From Pseudopithomyces maydicus (Eukaryota > Ascomycota > Dothideomycetes > Pleosporales > Didymosphaeriaceae): a DNA stretch of 64,000 nt. Location: assembly GCA_026873275.1 (NCBI GenBank), contig JANTUC010000022.1:1-64000 (forward strand). The letters are read 5' to 3'. Made by a program: the position numbers and the translations under genes. Shown one piece after another: positions 12,303-23,652 of this stretch. The notes under the pieces were generated by a model. That model did not search any database. It had not been told where the DNA came from and saw nothing but the letters and a program-made list of their open reading frames with translations. The stretch's first letter is position 1. Each line of letters opens with the position of its first letter.

Positions 12303-14007
12303 ATGGAGATCTCTCTATTCATTGCTGGCCTTGGACTTCTGATTCTTGCTTTTCGTTGGCGGCAGAAAACAGTCCAATTGTTCGAATACTTGGTCACGGT
12401 AAGGACAAGAACCCCTCGCCCCACTTCACTTAGACTAATGGTTCTTCTCCGAGCAGTACTATCTGAGGACGATCCATCCGATTCGAGATGCTGTCGGAAG
12501 ATCTATCCCAGGCCCAGGTTGGCGGTTTCCCAACGGACATATGACCGATAAGTTTTTACAAGGTGAGCTCTGCAGTAAGAGGTGGAGACGGTTCGGATCA
12601 GTGTACCAGTTATGGGCAGGAACAACACCTGAAATGTACGTTCGCGTAATATGGTACAGAAGGAGAGCGCGTGGAATACAGCACTGATACTTTAAGGAAG
12701 AGTAATCACGACTCCGGAGCAAGTCAAACACTTCTACGCTGATTCGCATGCTCATGTGAAATCACACGCCAGCAATGCCGGCTGGCTTTTTGACAAAATA
12801 CTCGGAAGTTGTACGGGATTAGTCAACGGCAAGTGCTGGAGGACTATGAGGATGGCTCTTGAAGACGCCTTTTGCTTCCACGAGACAAAATTTTCACATG
12901 CTGCCGTCTTCAACTTTGCGTCTGCATACTTGCAAGACCTCGCTAAGGACGGGGAGCAAAGTGTTATTATCGATCCTTTCCAGCTACTAAAACCATACCC
13001 ACTTTTCTGCAGTGCGGAGAAGATATACGGTGATATGACTGCGGTGGAAAAGCAGGAGCTCTGGGATCTAGGTATCGAGCATACCGCACTGATGCGATAC
13101 GTACTTGCCGGTGGTCAATATCGCTACAAAAGCCTGCGCTTCGTCGAAAGGCACATCAACATGGAGAGGCAGCGCTTCGACAAGAAGTGGATAGATTTCA
13201 ACAGATCTATGTATGAAACCCGGGCATCATCGCGATTAAAACAACCTCTGATCGTTACTCTCTGGGAGGGCATATTGCAAGATCGTTTCACCTATACCGA
13301 AGTACTTCACACACTCACCGAGATTCTCTTTGCCAATCTCGACGTCACATCACATGCTCTCTCGTGGCTGGTCATCCTACTAGCAGAAAACCCTGGAATT
13401 CAGTCCGAAGTCCGCAATGAAAGTCTTTCTGTCGTCCATGAATCCTGCCTACTCGGAGCCCATGCATTGAGAAAGGACACGTTACTCGGCATGGCATTCC
13501 AGGAAAGTCTGCGACTCAAGCCGTTTACAGCGTTCTCAATACCGGAGGCTTCCGGCGAAGACAAGTTCTTCAATGGATATCGCGTCCCCAAGAACACCTC
13601 CATTATCATTGACACCGGGGCCATCAATATCGGAAACCCGTTCTGGGGTGAGAATCGCGAGTGCTTTTTCCCCGAGCGTTTCCGCAACATTGAAAAGCCA
13701 GAGGTCAGTGTGGTTTTGTGCTGCGAAAAAAGAAGCGAAGCTAATTTGTGTTTCTATACAGCTCCGCTACAACTTTTTTGCATTCGGTTTTGGCTCACGG
13801 AAATGCCAAGGACATTATTTCGCTGAATTATTGATCAAAGGTTTCGTCGCATTGCTACTGGGTGGATTCGAGCTGCGTACATCCACGTGTGCAGGGAAAT
13901 CCGGCGAGCCAAATGGTCAGGTAAATGAGGAATGGGTCCCGAACGTTGAAAGACCAATTGTTTTGCATAGGTTGGACACCAAAGCATATATAGATAGACC
14001 CATTTGA
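12303..14007 (+). CDS. Cytochrome P450 of an ETP-type cluster
   Basis: Four exons (12303-12398, 12457-12635, 12701-13703, 13762-14007) with introns of 58, 65 and 58 nt give 507 residues, a normal microsomal P450 length, with no frame break. An N-terminal helix (MEISLFIAGLGLLILAF) anchors it in the ER. A proline-rich hinge (SIPGPGWRFPNG) follows. The I-helix reads FANLDVTSHALSW, ExxR is ESLR (E360, R363) and the haem loop FGFGSRKCQG places the thiolate at C441. The I-helix asparagine-aspartate variant resembles P450s of sirodesmin/gliotoxin clusters, which hydroxylate the diketopiperazine or close rings. The exact step cannot be assigned. It is convergent with the MFS gene (73 bp between stops). 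Confidence 0.9.
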
Positions 14008-14080
14008 GGACCTTTTGTTTTACATTGAATATTATGAACTAAAATTGCTACTCGATGAACACAATTTGAGCGGTGACTGG

Positions 14081-15778
14081 CTACACAACGCTTTCTTCCT
14101 TTTCGCTTCCGTGACTTAGCGCGCGAGGGCTGTCTGAGGAAACATCCTTCTCCAATGCCGCATTGTTATCCGTTGATGACGCCGTGGCTGCAGGCTTCAA
14201 TGACTTCCACTCCACTCCCAGAGCACCCACCAGTGACACGCACGAGAGCGCAATGGATACGTAGAACGTTTTTACCACGGCCTCGTTATAGATATTCAAT
14301 ACCGTGGGAAGCTGGTCCAGCGCAAACAGTTCTGGCAAGCGTGTGGCGCCGGCCTCGAAGATGGCGCTTGTCGAAACAGAAGGAAACCTAGCATGAATTT
14401 CGGCCAATTCATTCTGAAATATGGTTTGCGATACGGCGACAAATATGGCTCCTCCGAGCATCTGCGAAAGAGTAATCAAGGCGACCGCCGTGGGAATCTC
14501 GATTTCCTGGAACAGTACTTGCACTACGAGCATCGGCTGCTGTAGACCAAAGCCGATGCCAAATCCGACAAGCGCTTCAATCCCGATCCAAAACGAAGAT
14601 CCAGTGTCGATATTGAACTTGATGAGGAATCCCGCTCCGATCGAGGACAAGACTGTGCCGGCAATCATGCACGGGTTTGTGTAGCCCACGATATTCGTGA
14701 TGACGCCAGCAAGGATTGATGTGACAACAAAGCCAAGGATGAGAGGCGTGAGCATCACCCCGGATCTCAATGCAGAACTACCCCGAATGGCCTGGAAGTA
14801 GATGGGAAGATACGTAACGGCGACAATCATAACCGCGGAAGTGCAAACAGCGTAAATCATCGCAAACCACATACTGCGGTTGCGAGTAACAGTCCGGGGA
14901 ACAGTAGCAGGTACTGGTATCCAATTCTCGATGCCTAAAAATGCGATGAAAAGGACCCCAGAAACAACGAACAAGGCAATGACACTTTTGCTATCCCAGG
15001 ACGCAGACTGTCCACCGATTTGCAGGGCGAGAATCAGACACACCAGCGACCCAAAAACGACCGTCAGTGCAATCATGTTGAACTCTTTTGCTTTTCTCCA
15101 TATCGAGTTGTCGGTCGATGGAATTGGGGACGCTTTCACAAAAAACATGACAGCGCCCATAACGAATGCCCCGAGAGGAAGATTGATGCCGAAAATCCAA
15201 CGCCAGGTTCCTCGATCTACCAGCGAACCCCCAATGAATGGTCCTATTATACTGGCTATCCCAAAGACAGCCGATATGATGCCTAACAAGCCAGCTCTTT
15301 TTTCCAGCGGCGCAGACTCTGCCAGTATCAAGACCGCGCCCGACATCATGCCCGAAGCGCCCACTCCTGAGATTGCGCGGCCAAGGATCAATGCGACGGA
15401 ATTGGGCGCTGCCGCACATATGATGGATCCGACGTTAAAAATCAACATGGCAAACAGATAAATGTATTTTATCGGTGCGATCATATACGCTTTGGCATAC
15501 ACTAGCTGGAAGCACGCAGTGGTGAGGAGGTAGGCGGAGGTCCACCAACCAATATCGTTAAGCGCGTGGAAGTCATCGGAAATCTTGGGCACCGCGGTCG
15601 CGATGACAGTTTGATCCTGGGCGATGTTAATGGACGTTTATTTTTTTCACGCGAATCGGTGTAGCGTTACCAAGCCAGTCAAGAAAACCGCAATGGAGAG
15701 AGTGAATAGGATGGCGGAAAGCTTGGCCGGTCCAGGATACTGAGCAGAGTCCGTGACGTGCGTTGGCGGTGACTCCAT
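14081..15778 (-). CDS. MFS drug:H+ antiporter, DHA2/14-TM type (GliA-like exporter)
   Basis: Two exons (15778-15671 and 15616-14081) with a 54-nt GTAACG...CAG intron encode 547 residues. The junction restores the hallmark LDQTVIATAVPKI of the DHA2 family at the end of helix 1, which supports the start at 15778. Motif C (GIASIIGPFIGGSLVD) and about 14 hydrophobic helices are visible, with a polar cytoplasmic tail ending in EKEESVV. Family members at the plasma membrane export toxins or antibiotics, and GliA exports gliotoxin. Lying inside an ETP-like gene set, it most likely exports the cluster product. The frame is intact, so a transport or self-protection role could persist even if biosynthesis has been lost. 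Confidence 0.9.
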
Positions 15779-16045
15779 TGCTAGCTTGGACTGGTCAGTA
15801 ATATGGACGGTGTCAGAAAGTAGTGTGTCGAACGATGAGGGAACTACCTCAAAGCTCTCAAAGTGTTAGGAGTTCGGCGTTGCGGTGCAGTTCCGCCAGG
15901 ATAGATTGCCGGCCGGCCAGTATTTGCTCGGATAGAGCCCGGCACAGTCATTTTTGACGCCGAGCTTGCAGGCTTCCCACGAATTCAAAAAGCCACGCAG
16001 AAAACATTGCTAAATCACCCTGGTTACAGCATCTTCACAGCAGAC
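15779..16045. promoter_or_regulatory. Divergent promoter between MFS exporter and GliK-like genes
   Basis: This 267-bp spacer lies between opposing start codons (15778 on the minus strand, 16046 on the plus strand), implying shared control. It contains the palindromic-looking GCCGGCCGGC at about 15910. I cannot assign it to a regulator. Confidence 0.45.
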
Positions 16046-16869
16046 ATGTCCTATGATTTGCAGGATAGCTGTTGGTATTTTGCGTATGGCTCAAACATGT
16101 CGTTGACGGTTTTGACAGACCGTCGCAATATACATCCACTCCAAATTCGTGCTGCAGTCATAGAGGATCACTCGCTGTGTTTTAATGTTCCCGGAATGCC
16201 ATATACAGAACCTGCTATGGCGGGGATTCGTCCAAAGACTGGGCAGCATGAGATGTCGGTGCACGGTGTAGCATATCTGCTTTCTCGTAAAGACTTTGCG
16301 CGGCTTGTTGAAAGCGAGGGGTAAGACACTGTTCTTACGAGCCATACGAGTGAAATGTACTCAGCTGAACCATGTCTGCCTAGGGGTGGGATCGCTTACG
16401 TGTCGAAGTCTTTGAAAGCAACTTGCTTGGTGGAGTCTCAGATGTTCTACGTGTACACGCTTCTAGCTAGACGACCCGTTATTCGATCGCAGGAGTGCCT
16501 GCCTACTAAACGATACATGGTTAGACACTAAAACAATTATTGTGATCGTTCTCTATAACACTTTCACAGGATCTTCTCATTAAAGGGGCCCAGGAACATG
16601 CTCTTCCCGACCAATATCTAGAAAGGCTTGCAGAACAGCCTATCTTTGCGCCACTTCAAACACTGCGATGGCGGTGCGGGCGCTGGACGTTCAACAAAAT
16701 ATGGCTGAACGTTGCGGCATGGATTACGAAAAATGTGGGTCGCCATCGGGACGAGTCTGGACTGGTGCCTAGCTGGTTCCTTTTCATCTTCGATTGTCTT
16801 CTTGCACTTATGTGGGTACATCACAACTATCTTCACCGTTTTATGTGGGGCAGGGGTGATGGCCGATAG
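16046..16869 (+). CDS. Gamma-glutamyl cyclotransferase-like protein (GliK/SirK family)
   Basis: Three exons (16046-16320, 16384-16519, 16570-16869; introns 63 and 50 nt) encode 236 residues. The N-terminal YFAYGSNM (residues 11-18) is the signature of the GGCT fold. ESEGGGIAY spans the first splice junction, and PTKRYM-DLLIKGA, spanning the second, matches the substrate-side helix of the fungal GliK group. The C-terminus has a hydrophobic stretch (WFLFIFDCLLALMWV) that may anchor it to a membrane. GliK removes the gamma-glutamyl groups from the bis-glutathione adduct during gliotoxin biosynthesis. This is followed by the GliJ-type dipeptidase, whose gene ends 45 bp away, tail to tail. The function by homology is well supported; the actual substrate is inferred. 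Confidence 0.88.
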
Positions 16870-16913
16870 GCACCGGCAGCCGTAGTCTGTATTGATTGCA
16901 GGGGGTTCGTGTG

Positions 16914-18340
16914 TCAAGAGGCGTTGACGTACGTCTGGGAAATCAGTTTCCGGAAGCTATCATCCCATATGTAGGGTAGATCGTCCTCAAGAACCGACTG
17001 AGTCTCATCGGCGTCAACATCAAGATCTTCCACCTCTCTCAAAACCCTGATAATGTTCATCCCAAGAATCTTTTTGATGTCGTCCGTTGAAATGCCGCGC
17101 CGGAGCATTTCCCTCACAAGTTGTGGATAGCATGAAGTATCCTCCAGTCCGCGTACAGACCGGAACATGCCATCATAATCTGACCCAATTCCAACGTGAT
17201 CGAACCCAATTCGGCGACCGATATATATCATGTGATCTACGACCGTTTCCAACGTTTGATGCTGGTCGATCTTGCTTACCAGCTCGGGCATGAAGGTAAC
17301 CATCACAATACCACCATTTTCCTTGAGGCGATCCATAGCTTCGTTATCGACATTTCTCTCCGTGGCTGCGAGGAAATAACTATAGCGTTGTGTCAATTAC
17401 ATCCAATTGTCCTGATACACACTTTGTATCATAGACTTACGCGCATGAATGAGTGTAAGCGACAGGCTTAGTGGAAACGCGCATCACGGCCATAGCTGTG
17501 TCAGAGCTAGCGTGCGAAATGTCGATTAACCTGGTTCACAATAAGCACTCCGTTCTTTATCTACACCTTTGAACGATACGAGGCGGTTGCTGTGTACATT
17601 CCTATTCTGTTCATCTCAAGTACCATGTCCCGGCCCCGAGTAGTCAGACCAGCATGCGGTCTAGTTTTTCCGGTCTGGAACAACATCAGTAAATACTTTA
17701 AATTAACAGAGGAAATACGAACCGCGCTATTGCCATACATATTAGACTGGCTGTGAACCAAAGTCATGCATCGAACACCGAGCCTATGATACATGCGTAA
17801 AGCACTACTGCTGTCGGCAATCTGATGTAAGCCTTCAACACTGATCAGGCACGCAAACTTTCCGTTTTGAAAAGCCTGCATAATGTCATCGGCACGATAT
17901 ATGATCTCCCATTTATTTTTGTACCGGTCAGCTAAACGATGGATAAGATCAATCTGCTGCAGTGTATCTCTGATGAGTGTGCAATCTTTGTCCGGGTCTT
18001 CATTATCATTGTTACTGTCTTAGTTGTCAGAATATATTGAATCTCTCTCTTTAATATGTTCCAATATACCGAGGCATGAAAGTGCTCATAAAAGCACCTC
18101 CCGAGTGTCCCGAAACCAGCCTTCGAAAGTCGACGTGTCCAACTAACGAGCCGTCCTCCCGAAAGCGATCATCAAGCTGATTCAGGTAGTACGCTCGGAT
18201 AAGGTGCGGCCAGTCATTATGCCCATCTATCGTTATTATTAGCATATCTGAGAACCAGTGCCAGGCAAATCTTACTTGCCTATCAAAGGGACTGATTTCA
18301 GAATTTCCAAGGCCGTTAATAAATCGCCGGTGTCGGCCAT
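16914..18340 (-). CDS. Zinc membrane-dipeptidase family M19 (GliJ/SirJ-like)
   Basis: Six exons (18340-18280, 18226-18070, 18014-17723, 17674-17598, 17530-17441, 17379-16914) give 380 residues without frame breaks. The first intron begins with GCAAGT, a GC-AG intron. All M19 zinc ligands are present at the usual spacing: H23 and D25 in DGHND, E133 in SVEG, H202 in DISHAS and H223 in AYTHS. GSDYDG near the C-terminus is also conserved. No signal peptide is visible, so it should be cytosolic, like GliJ. GliJ removes the glycine residues from the Cys-Gly units left after GliK action. Its pairing with a GliK-like gene and an ACC-synthase-like C-S lyase is the strongest evidence that this island is ETP-type. 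It appears catalytically intact. Confidence 0.92.
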
Positions 18341-18585
18341 TCCACTGACATACGAAGTTCGGGACAAAACTTGCAGTGTTATATTTATCACTGTTAAAAT
18401 ATGAATCACACTACTTAAGAGCCCAGAATAGTGGCTCGCTAGAGTTTATAGAGCCCATAAAAGCCGGTGGCTGGTAGCCCTAGCCTTCTATATAGAGATA
18501 ACCAAAATCAACACTTCATAGACCTCCGGCGATAAGTTCACGGAGGCTAAACAGTCACGTGTATAACCGAATAATTAATTTAGCA
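18341..18585. other. Spacer between dipeptidase start and methyltransferase stop
   Basis: A 245-bp intergenic region that must contain the dipeptidase promoter. No further feature is recognised. Confidence 0.35.
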
Positions 18586-19500
18586 CTACTGCTGCTTTTT
18601 TGCTACAACAACATGGGTTCGCCAAGAATTACCCACAGTTCTCAATTCATGCTCCAAGTCATTTTTCAATTGATGCAGTTCTTCTGCGCTGGGGAAACCT
18701 GGAATTTCTGGAGTCGCGAGTCAGAAGTGAGACGACGAAGAAGCCGTCATTGCGCCGAGTCAGTATTACTTACTACCGAGAAGCATATGTGCACCGTCCA
18801 GAAGGGCCATCAAAACACTGATGGCTCGCTCACTCTGCGCCCGGTTGGCAACCCGGGGTCCGCACTCGTTGATTACCAGAGTTTCTTGGATGTCCACTGC
18901 TCCCGCTTCTTTGAGCCAATTCGCCAGCTTTGGCCCGGGTGACAGATTGTGTCCCATGAGGCCCCATGCCATGCCCATCATATCTCGAAATTTGGTCATG
19001 GCAACTCGATCCGGGCCTTCTATAATGGTATCCATGTCTCCATCGTGTAATTGGATGTAGCCGCCCGGTTTCACGCACGCGAACAGTTTCTGGATCGAAT
19101 CCAGGCTCTGCGCGTCATTGCACACGGGGAGAACGAAGCGCTAGTGCACCAGGTCAAATGCGTTGATGTAGTCCTGAGGCCAGGCGTCGAATATGTTGTG
19201 CAGATGCAGCTCGAGGTTGGCAGGCTTGTCGACGTCCGCGAGGAAGTACTCCGACGCGATATCCGTCCCGACAAGTCTGGCCTGTGGATGTAGCGAGCGC
19301 GCTAGATCCACCAACCAGTACCCGTCTGCCGTCGCCGAGTCCAATACAGCGAGGGTGCTGCTGGTGAGATCCATGGGCGCAAGGACGAGTTTACCGTCCA
19401 TGTTCTCCTTCACGAGCTCGTGCTGGACTCGGAGGCGGTCGTATTCACCATCATGACGTGGGCCTTTGTATGTGTCTTCCACGAGTTTCGAATTCGACAT
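18586..19500 (-). pseudogene. GliN/SirN-like SAM methyltransferase with an in-frame nonsense codon
   Basis: Two exons (19500-18774 and 18707-18586; 66-nt GTAAGT...CAG intron) span 283 codons, the usual length of GliN-type N-methyltransferases. The class I SAM fold is clear: VLDSATADGYWLVDLA for motif I, LVGTDIA for the ribose-binding acidic strand, AFDLVH for motif II, and VKPGGYIQL followed by the LSPGPKLANWLKEAG helix. The coding frame is interrupted at codon 120 (19143-19141) by TAG inside the motif after DLVH, where relatives carry glutamine. The frame continues normally on both sides, so this is a point change, not an indel. It matches a C-to-T transition at a CpA site. Without readthrough the product would lack the second half of the fold, so it is most likely inactive. 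Confidence 0.85.
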
Positions 19501-19825
19501 TGCGTTTCTGTGTAGAGTATGAGAAACACTATCCAGGATCCGAATTTTTTTTGGCAGATGGTCTCTTGCCTACAGCGGGAGTTTTAGTCTCATGTCGGCG
19601 ATCTATTTTCTTCTTTTCGATTGTGGATGTCACCGATCGGGGATAGTCTCGGCATGTACTGCACGTTGCGCAATTTGTTGTTGGCTTTGCATTCTTTTCT
19701 TCTTCAAGTAACTGCACCACATACACTAAAATGCCGCCACTGGTGGCCTATAATGATCGTACATATATGCGTCACTTCCAACCGGAGAATAAAATCCACA
19801 TGCATGACATGCCAGGGGCAAGCGA

Positions 19826-20881
19826 TTACTGGAGCTTGAACTGCGCTTTGCTGGCGGCGAATGAGGCCACCAACCCATCTACCTGACACCTCAAAAGCTT
19901 CGTCTCTGGTGACTCGTCATTCAAACTAGTAGCCCTCTGCTGCAGCAGACCTATCGTCTCCTTGACATTGGCAAACACGTGCCCAGTGAGAACGATGCGT
20001 ACAATATCTGACGCATCCTCCGACGCAAAAAACTCGCCAAACTCGCCGTACTGCACTCGGAAAGGGGCCGTGGTGATGGCGGGCTGGATTAGTGCGCTCG
20101 CCCATCGCACCACAATGGTCATGATCATGGTGGCCAACAAGAGAATCTGCGCATCGGCTGAGCATGCAACGCACCGCAATGCTGAAGTTACGCTTGATAG
20201 CGGCTTATCGTAGCCATACAGGTTCGCATCGAGTCTGACGGAAATGTCGGTCTTGTCAGTTGCGCGAACTTCACTTACACAGTTTGCCAATTCCTGAGTG
20301 CAATTGCACGGCTGAGGATGGTGCTGCTCGTAAGTGTTGCTGCGACCTGGAGTAGACAAGGTATAGCTGGAAGCTGGTGTTGGGAAGAAGCTGTCAGCAG
20401 CAGCAGTGGCGACTGGAAATGGGACTGCTGCTACGTGAGGCTGCTCCACAAATTCAAGCATTGATCTAGATGAAGGTCGTCGTGTGCGTTGAGATGCCGA
20501 TCCTGAGCCAAGCAAGGAGACGAACGCTTCTAGATGATCTACATCTCCTCTTGTCTCTACCCCAGCGTTTTCTCGAATTTCGTTCGTCTGGTTCATTGTC
20601 GATCCTGGACTGCGTTCAAGATGCTGCCACATGGGTGTTGTAAATCTAGAAGTCTGCATCCACGTCGGCGGGTCGTCATTAGTCAATTTTCTTATGCTTG
20701 AGCTATTAGCATTTCTTGTTTCATCGTCTCCTGCTGCCATGGCACGCTCCAGGTCTGATTCGGATAGAGAGTCGGCGACGTTGAGCGAGGCATCCAATCC
20801 TTGGGCCAACGGCACCTCTGGGATTTCCAGCTGCTCGTCTAGAGATGGTGGGGTGGTGGGCGCACTACTTCGCTCCGTCAT
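19826..20881 (-). CDS. AflR/GliZ-related regulatory protein lacking a Zn2Cys6 domain
   Basis: A single open frame of 351 codons. The N-terminal half is Ser/Thr/Pro-rich and low-complexity. The C-terminal half (CTQELANCVSEVR, LRCVACSADAQILLLATMIMTIVVRW, then a VRIVLTGHVFANVKETIGLLQQR helix pair) resembles the C-terminal region of AflR-like cluster regulators, including GliZ/SirZ types. The N-terminal Cys6 zinc cluster such factors need for DNA binding is absent from the ORF and was not found in the 50 bp before the AT-rich block begins. Either the 5' exon was destroyed by the adjacent RIP block or this is an AflS-like partner protein without DNA binding. It closes the cluster-like set of genes on the right. 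Confidence 0.6.
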   Translation of the reverse strand: MTERSSAPTTPPSLDEQLEIPEVPLAQGLDASLNVADSLSESDLERAMAAGDDETRNANSSSIRKLTNDDPPTWMQTSRFTTPMWQHLERSPGSTMNQTNEIRENAGVETRGDVDHLEAFVSLLGSGSASQRTRRPSSRSMLEFVEQPHVAAVPFPVATAAADSFFPTPASSYTLSTPGRSNTYEQHHPQPCNCTQELANCVSEVRATDKTDISVRLDANLYGYDKPLSSVTSALRCVACSADAQILLLATMIMTIVVRWASALIQPAITTAPFRVQYGEFGEFFASEDASDIVRIVLTGHVFANVKETIGLLQQRATSLNDESPETKLLRCQVDGLVASFAASKAQFKLQ

Positions 20882-20929
20882 GGTGCTGGCTGTTGTAACA
20901 GGGTGATACTCAAGGATTAATAAGTAAGT

Positions 20930-23420
20930 AGTGTCTATTCTCTAACTAGCTATCTCTAAGACCTAAGGTGGATAGGCTATATTAAGACTATATTATTTTT
21001 AATATTCTATTAGGGGGCCCTTCCCTTATATAAAAAAAGATTTATACTTTTTTATTATTAATAACTTATTTTAAAAATTACTAACCCTTAGGTGTTCTTA
21101 AAAAGTATATTTTAATTTATTATTCTTCTAACTTTTAATTACTTTTTTAGTAAGGGACGCTGGGGACACTCTAAAATTATTAAAAAGGAAGAGGAGTGCC
21201 TTTTATATTTTATATATTTAGTACTAAAGTAATTAAATAGTTTTTTAAAGGAGCACTGTGTACTGCTAGTAAAGTATAATTATATAAACGCCCTTTATAA
21301 TTTTATAAAAGAATAATCTCTATAGGCCTATTAGTATAATTAATATAAAGTGTCTCCTTTAATTTGAATTTATAGGGATATTTATAGTATATAAATTTAG
21401 GGAAGGAAAAAACCAGAAGTATTAAATTTTTACTACTATTTATATAATTAAATATTTTCTCTTTCTCTCCTCTTCTTTTATTCTTTAGTTAAAGGAGGCC
21501 TACTATAAGTTCTCGACTTAGAATTTTTAAATACTAATTCTATTATTATCTTTATTTAGTTTTTTTTAGTGTCGCAGTCTGAGCTTTCCCTTTAATTAAA
21601 TTATAATTATTCCTAATTATTAGTTACCCTATCTTATTTAAATAATTTATTAGTATTTTTTATATCTTAAGCTGGTGGCTATCTAGCGGGTTTAAATTAA
21701 AAAGTATTATTACTAAAGTAGTTAATTATATAATTATATTTTTTTAAAAGAGGGAGTATTTAAGGCTTTTAATTATAGTATTATTTCTTTTATATTTTTA
21801 AAGCCTATATAAAAGATTTTTCTAAAGTACTATCCTTATTATTTAAGCTTAATATTTATAAGGCGTCCTAAAGTCCCCTATTTAGAATTAAATTTTTTAC
21901 TTAGTAACTTAACTCTACTTTCTTTACTTATAATTTTCTTTATTTTATAGGCGCTAGTAGCAGTGCTTTAGAATAAGATTTCTTATTTTTTAAATATTTT
22001 CCCCTATAATTAGCTAGTTAAAACTATTTTTTTTAATTAAAGTTAGCTACTAAGACTATATAACACTCTCTATTTAATTTATCCTTTTACTTAAGCAAAG
22101 TATTTTTAAAAGTAGTTTCTATTTATCTATTCTTTAGTATTTTATTAATTTCTACTCTTAGGATTATTCCCCTAGTTAGTTTAATAGTATATAAATTATA
22201 ACTTAGCCCCTTATAAATAACGGCACCCCAGTAATCTACTATATAGTATTTATTAATATAAAATAGGATTGTAGCCTTACTATCTTTAAAAGGACTAAAA
22301 TTATAAGATTTATTATTACTTATTCCTAATTAATAGGCTATATAGGATTGTATAGGATCTAGTATATATATATAAAAGCCTACAGCAATATTTTATATAT
22401 AAAATAATTTATACCTCTAGTATAAAATAATATTTTATATAGTTTTCTGTTCTTTTTCTTTAATATAGTTAACTGGGGCCATATATCTATTTAATAATTT
22501 TTTAGACGTATCTTACTTAGCCTTAAATTCCTTTTTATTATAGTAAAGTATGTATATAATTAGGTTTTATTTAATATAATAAGTGTTCTAGATCCTATTC
22601 TATTTTATAGAAAACTTTTTATTTATAATATTTTAATTAATTTAGTCAGCTCCAACTTTATCTAAATATTTAAGTTTTACTATTTTTTTCTAGGGTTACG
22701 TATTATTCCTTATATTTATAAACTTATTTAGTTTTTCTACTAAAATTTTTAGGGCAGTCGGAGAGGTGCTAGTAAGTATATTTTAAAAAGGCTTAACTTT
22801 AAGTTATTTATATTTTAGGAGAAGCTTATTTATCCTAAAAAATATTAGCTATAATATAGTCTATCTAGCTGATTCCTATTCTAGATTATAATTAGCTAGT
22901 AAGATTATAAGTTATTTCTCTTTTTATATCTTAATTACTTTTATAAAAGGTATTCTATTCTTATAAGTTATATAGGAAAGTAATAATCCCCTTAGTATAA
23001 TTATAGATTTAATTTTTAATACTATTACTGTCGCAACCTGCTACGTAAAGTACTAAAATTCTATTAGATATAAAATTATATATTTTTTTATAAAATATTC
23101 TTAGCTCTTTAGTAGTACTCTAGTAGGCTTTTTTAATAGTTTTATAATGCCTATCTATATATCTAATATATATTAGAAAGCCTACCGCAGTCTCTTTTAA
23201 TTTAAATTTAATTTAGGCGTCTCTTTTATAAATATATTAGTATTATTGGCAAAAATTTCCTCGCGTAAGAACTACTTATTATTATTATTATAATATTAAG
23301 TGCCTTATTTTAATTACTATATTCTTATAGCGGAGTCTGCCTTTAGCTTCCCTATTAGTATTCTATTAAATATTTATAGTTTTAAAAGCCCTAGTTATAG
23401 CTACTTACGCTCTTCTTACA
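20930..23420. other. AT-rich, RIP-like block
   Basis: About 2.5 kb of TA-dominated DNA with no ORF, starting 50 bp upstream of the regulator gene and ending near 23420 where base composition returns to normal. It probably represents an RIP-inactivated transposon inserted beside the cluster. No terminal repeats or protein motifs are readable. Confidence 0.75.
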
Positions 23421-23652
23421 ATTGAGCTGCATGGTGAGCAATCCTTCTCCGTTTCTGGCCCCCGAAGCAGTAAGCGGGCCGGCGCGGATAGATTACATTC
23501 TTTGGGGAGCCTGCTTGGCTGCCTTCGCTATGCACAGTGCCACATCCAGGCAGCAAATTTTGGGTGAAGACGATTTAATTTTCATGCAATAGGGTTATCT
23601 ATGCATTTATGACCGCAAGTGAGTGGTGTCACGCTCGTAGCTTAGCCCCCTT

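Noticed and set aside
14880..15461. 193-codon plus-strand ORF
   Set aside because: It lies wholly antisense to the MFS transporter, whose helices and motifs are conserved. Its sequence has no domain character.
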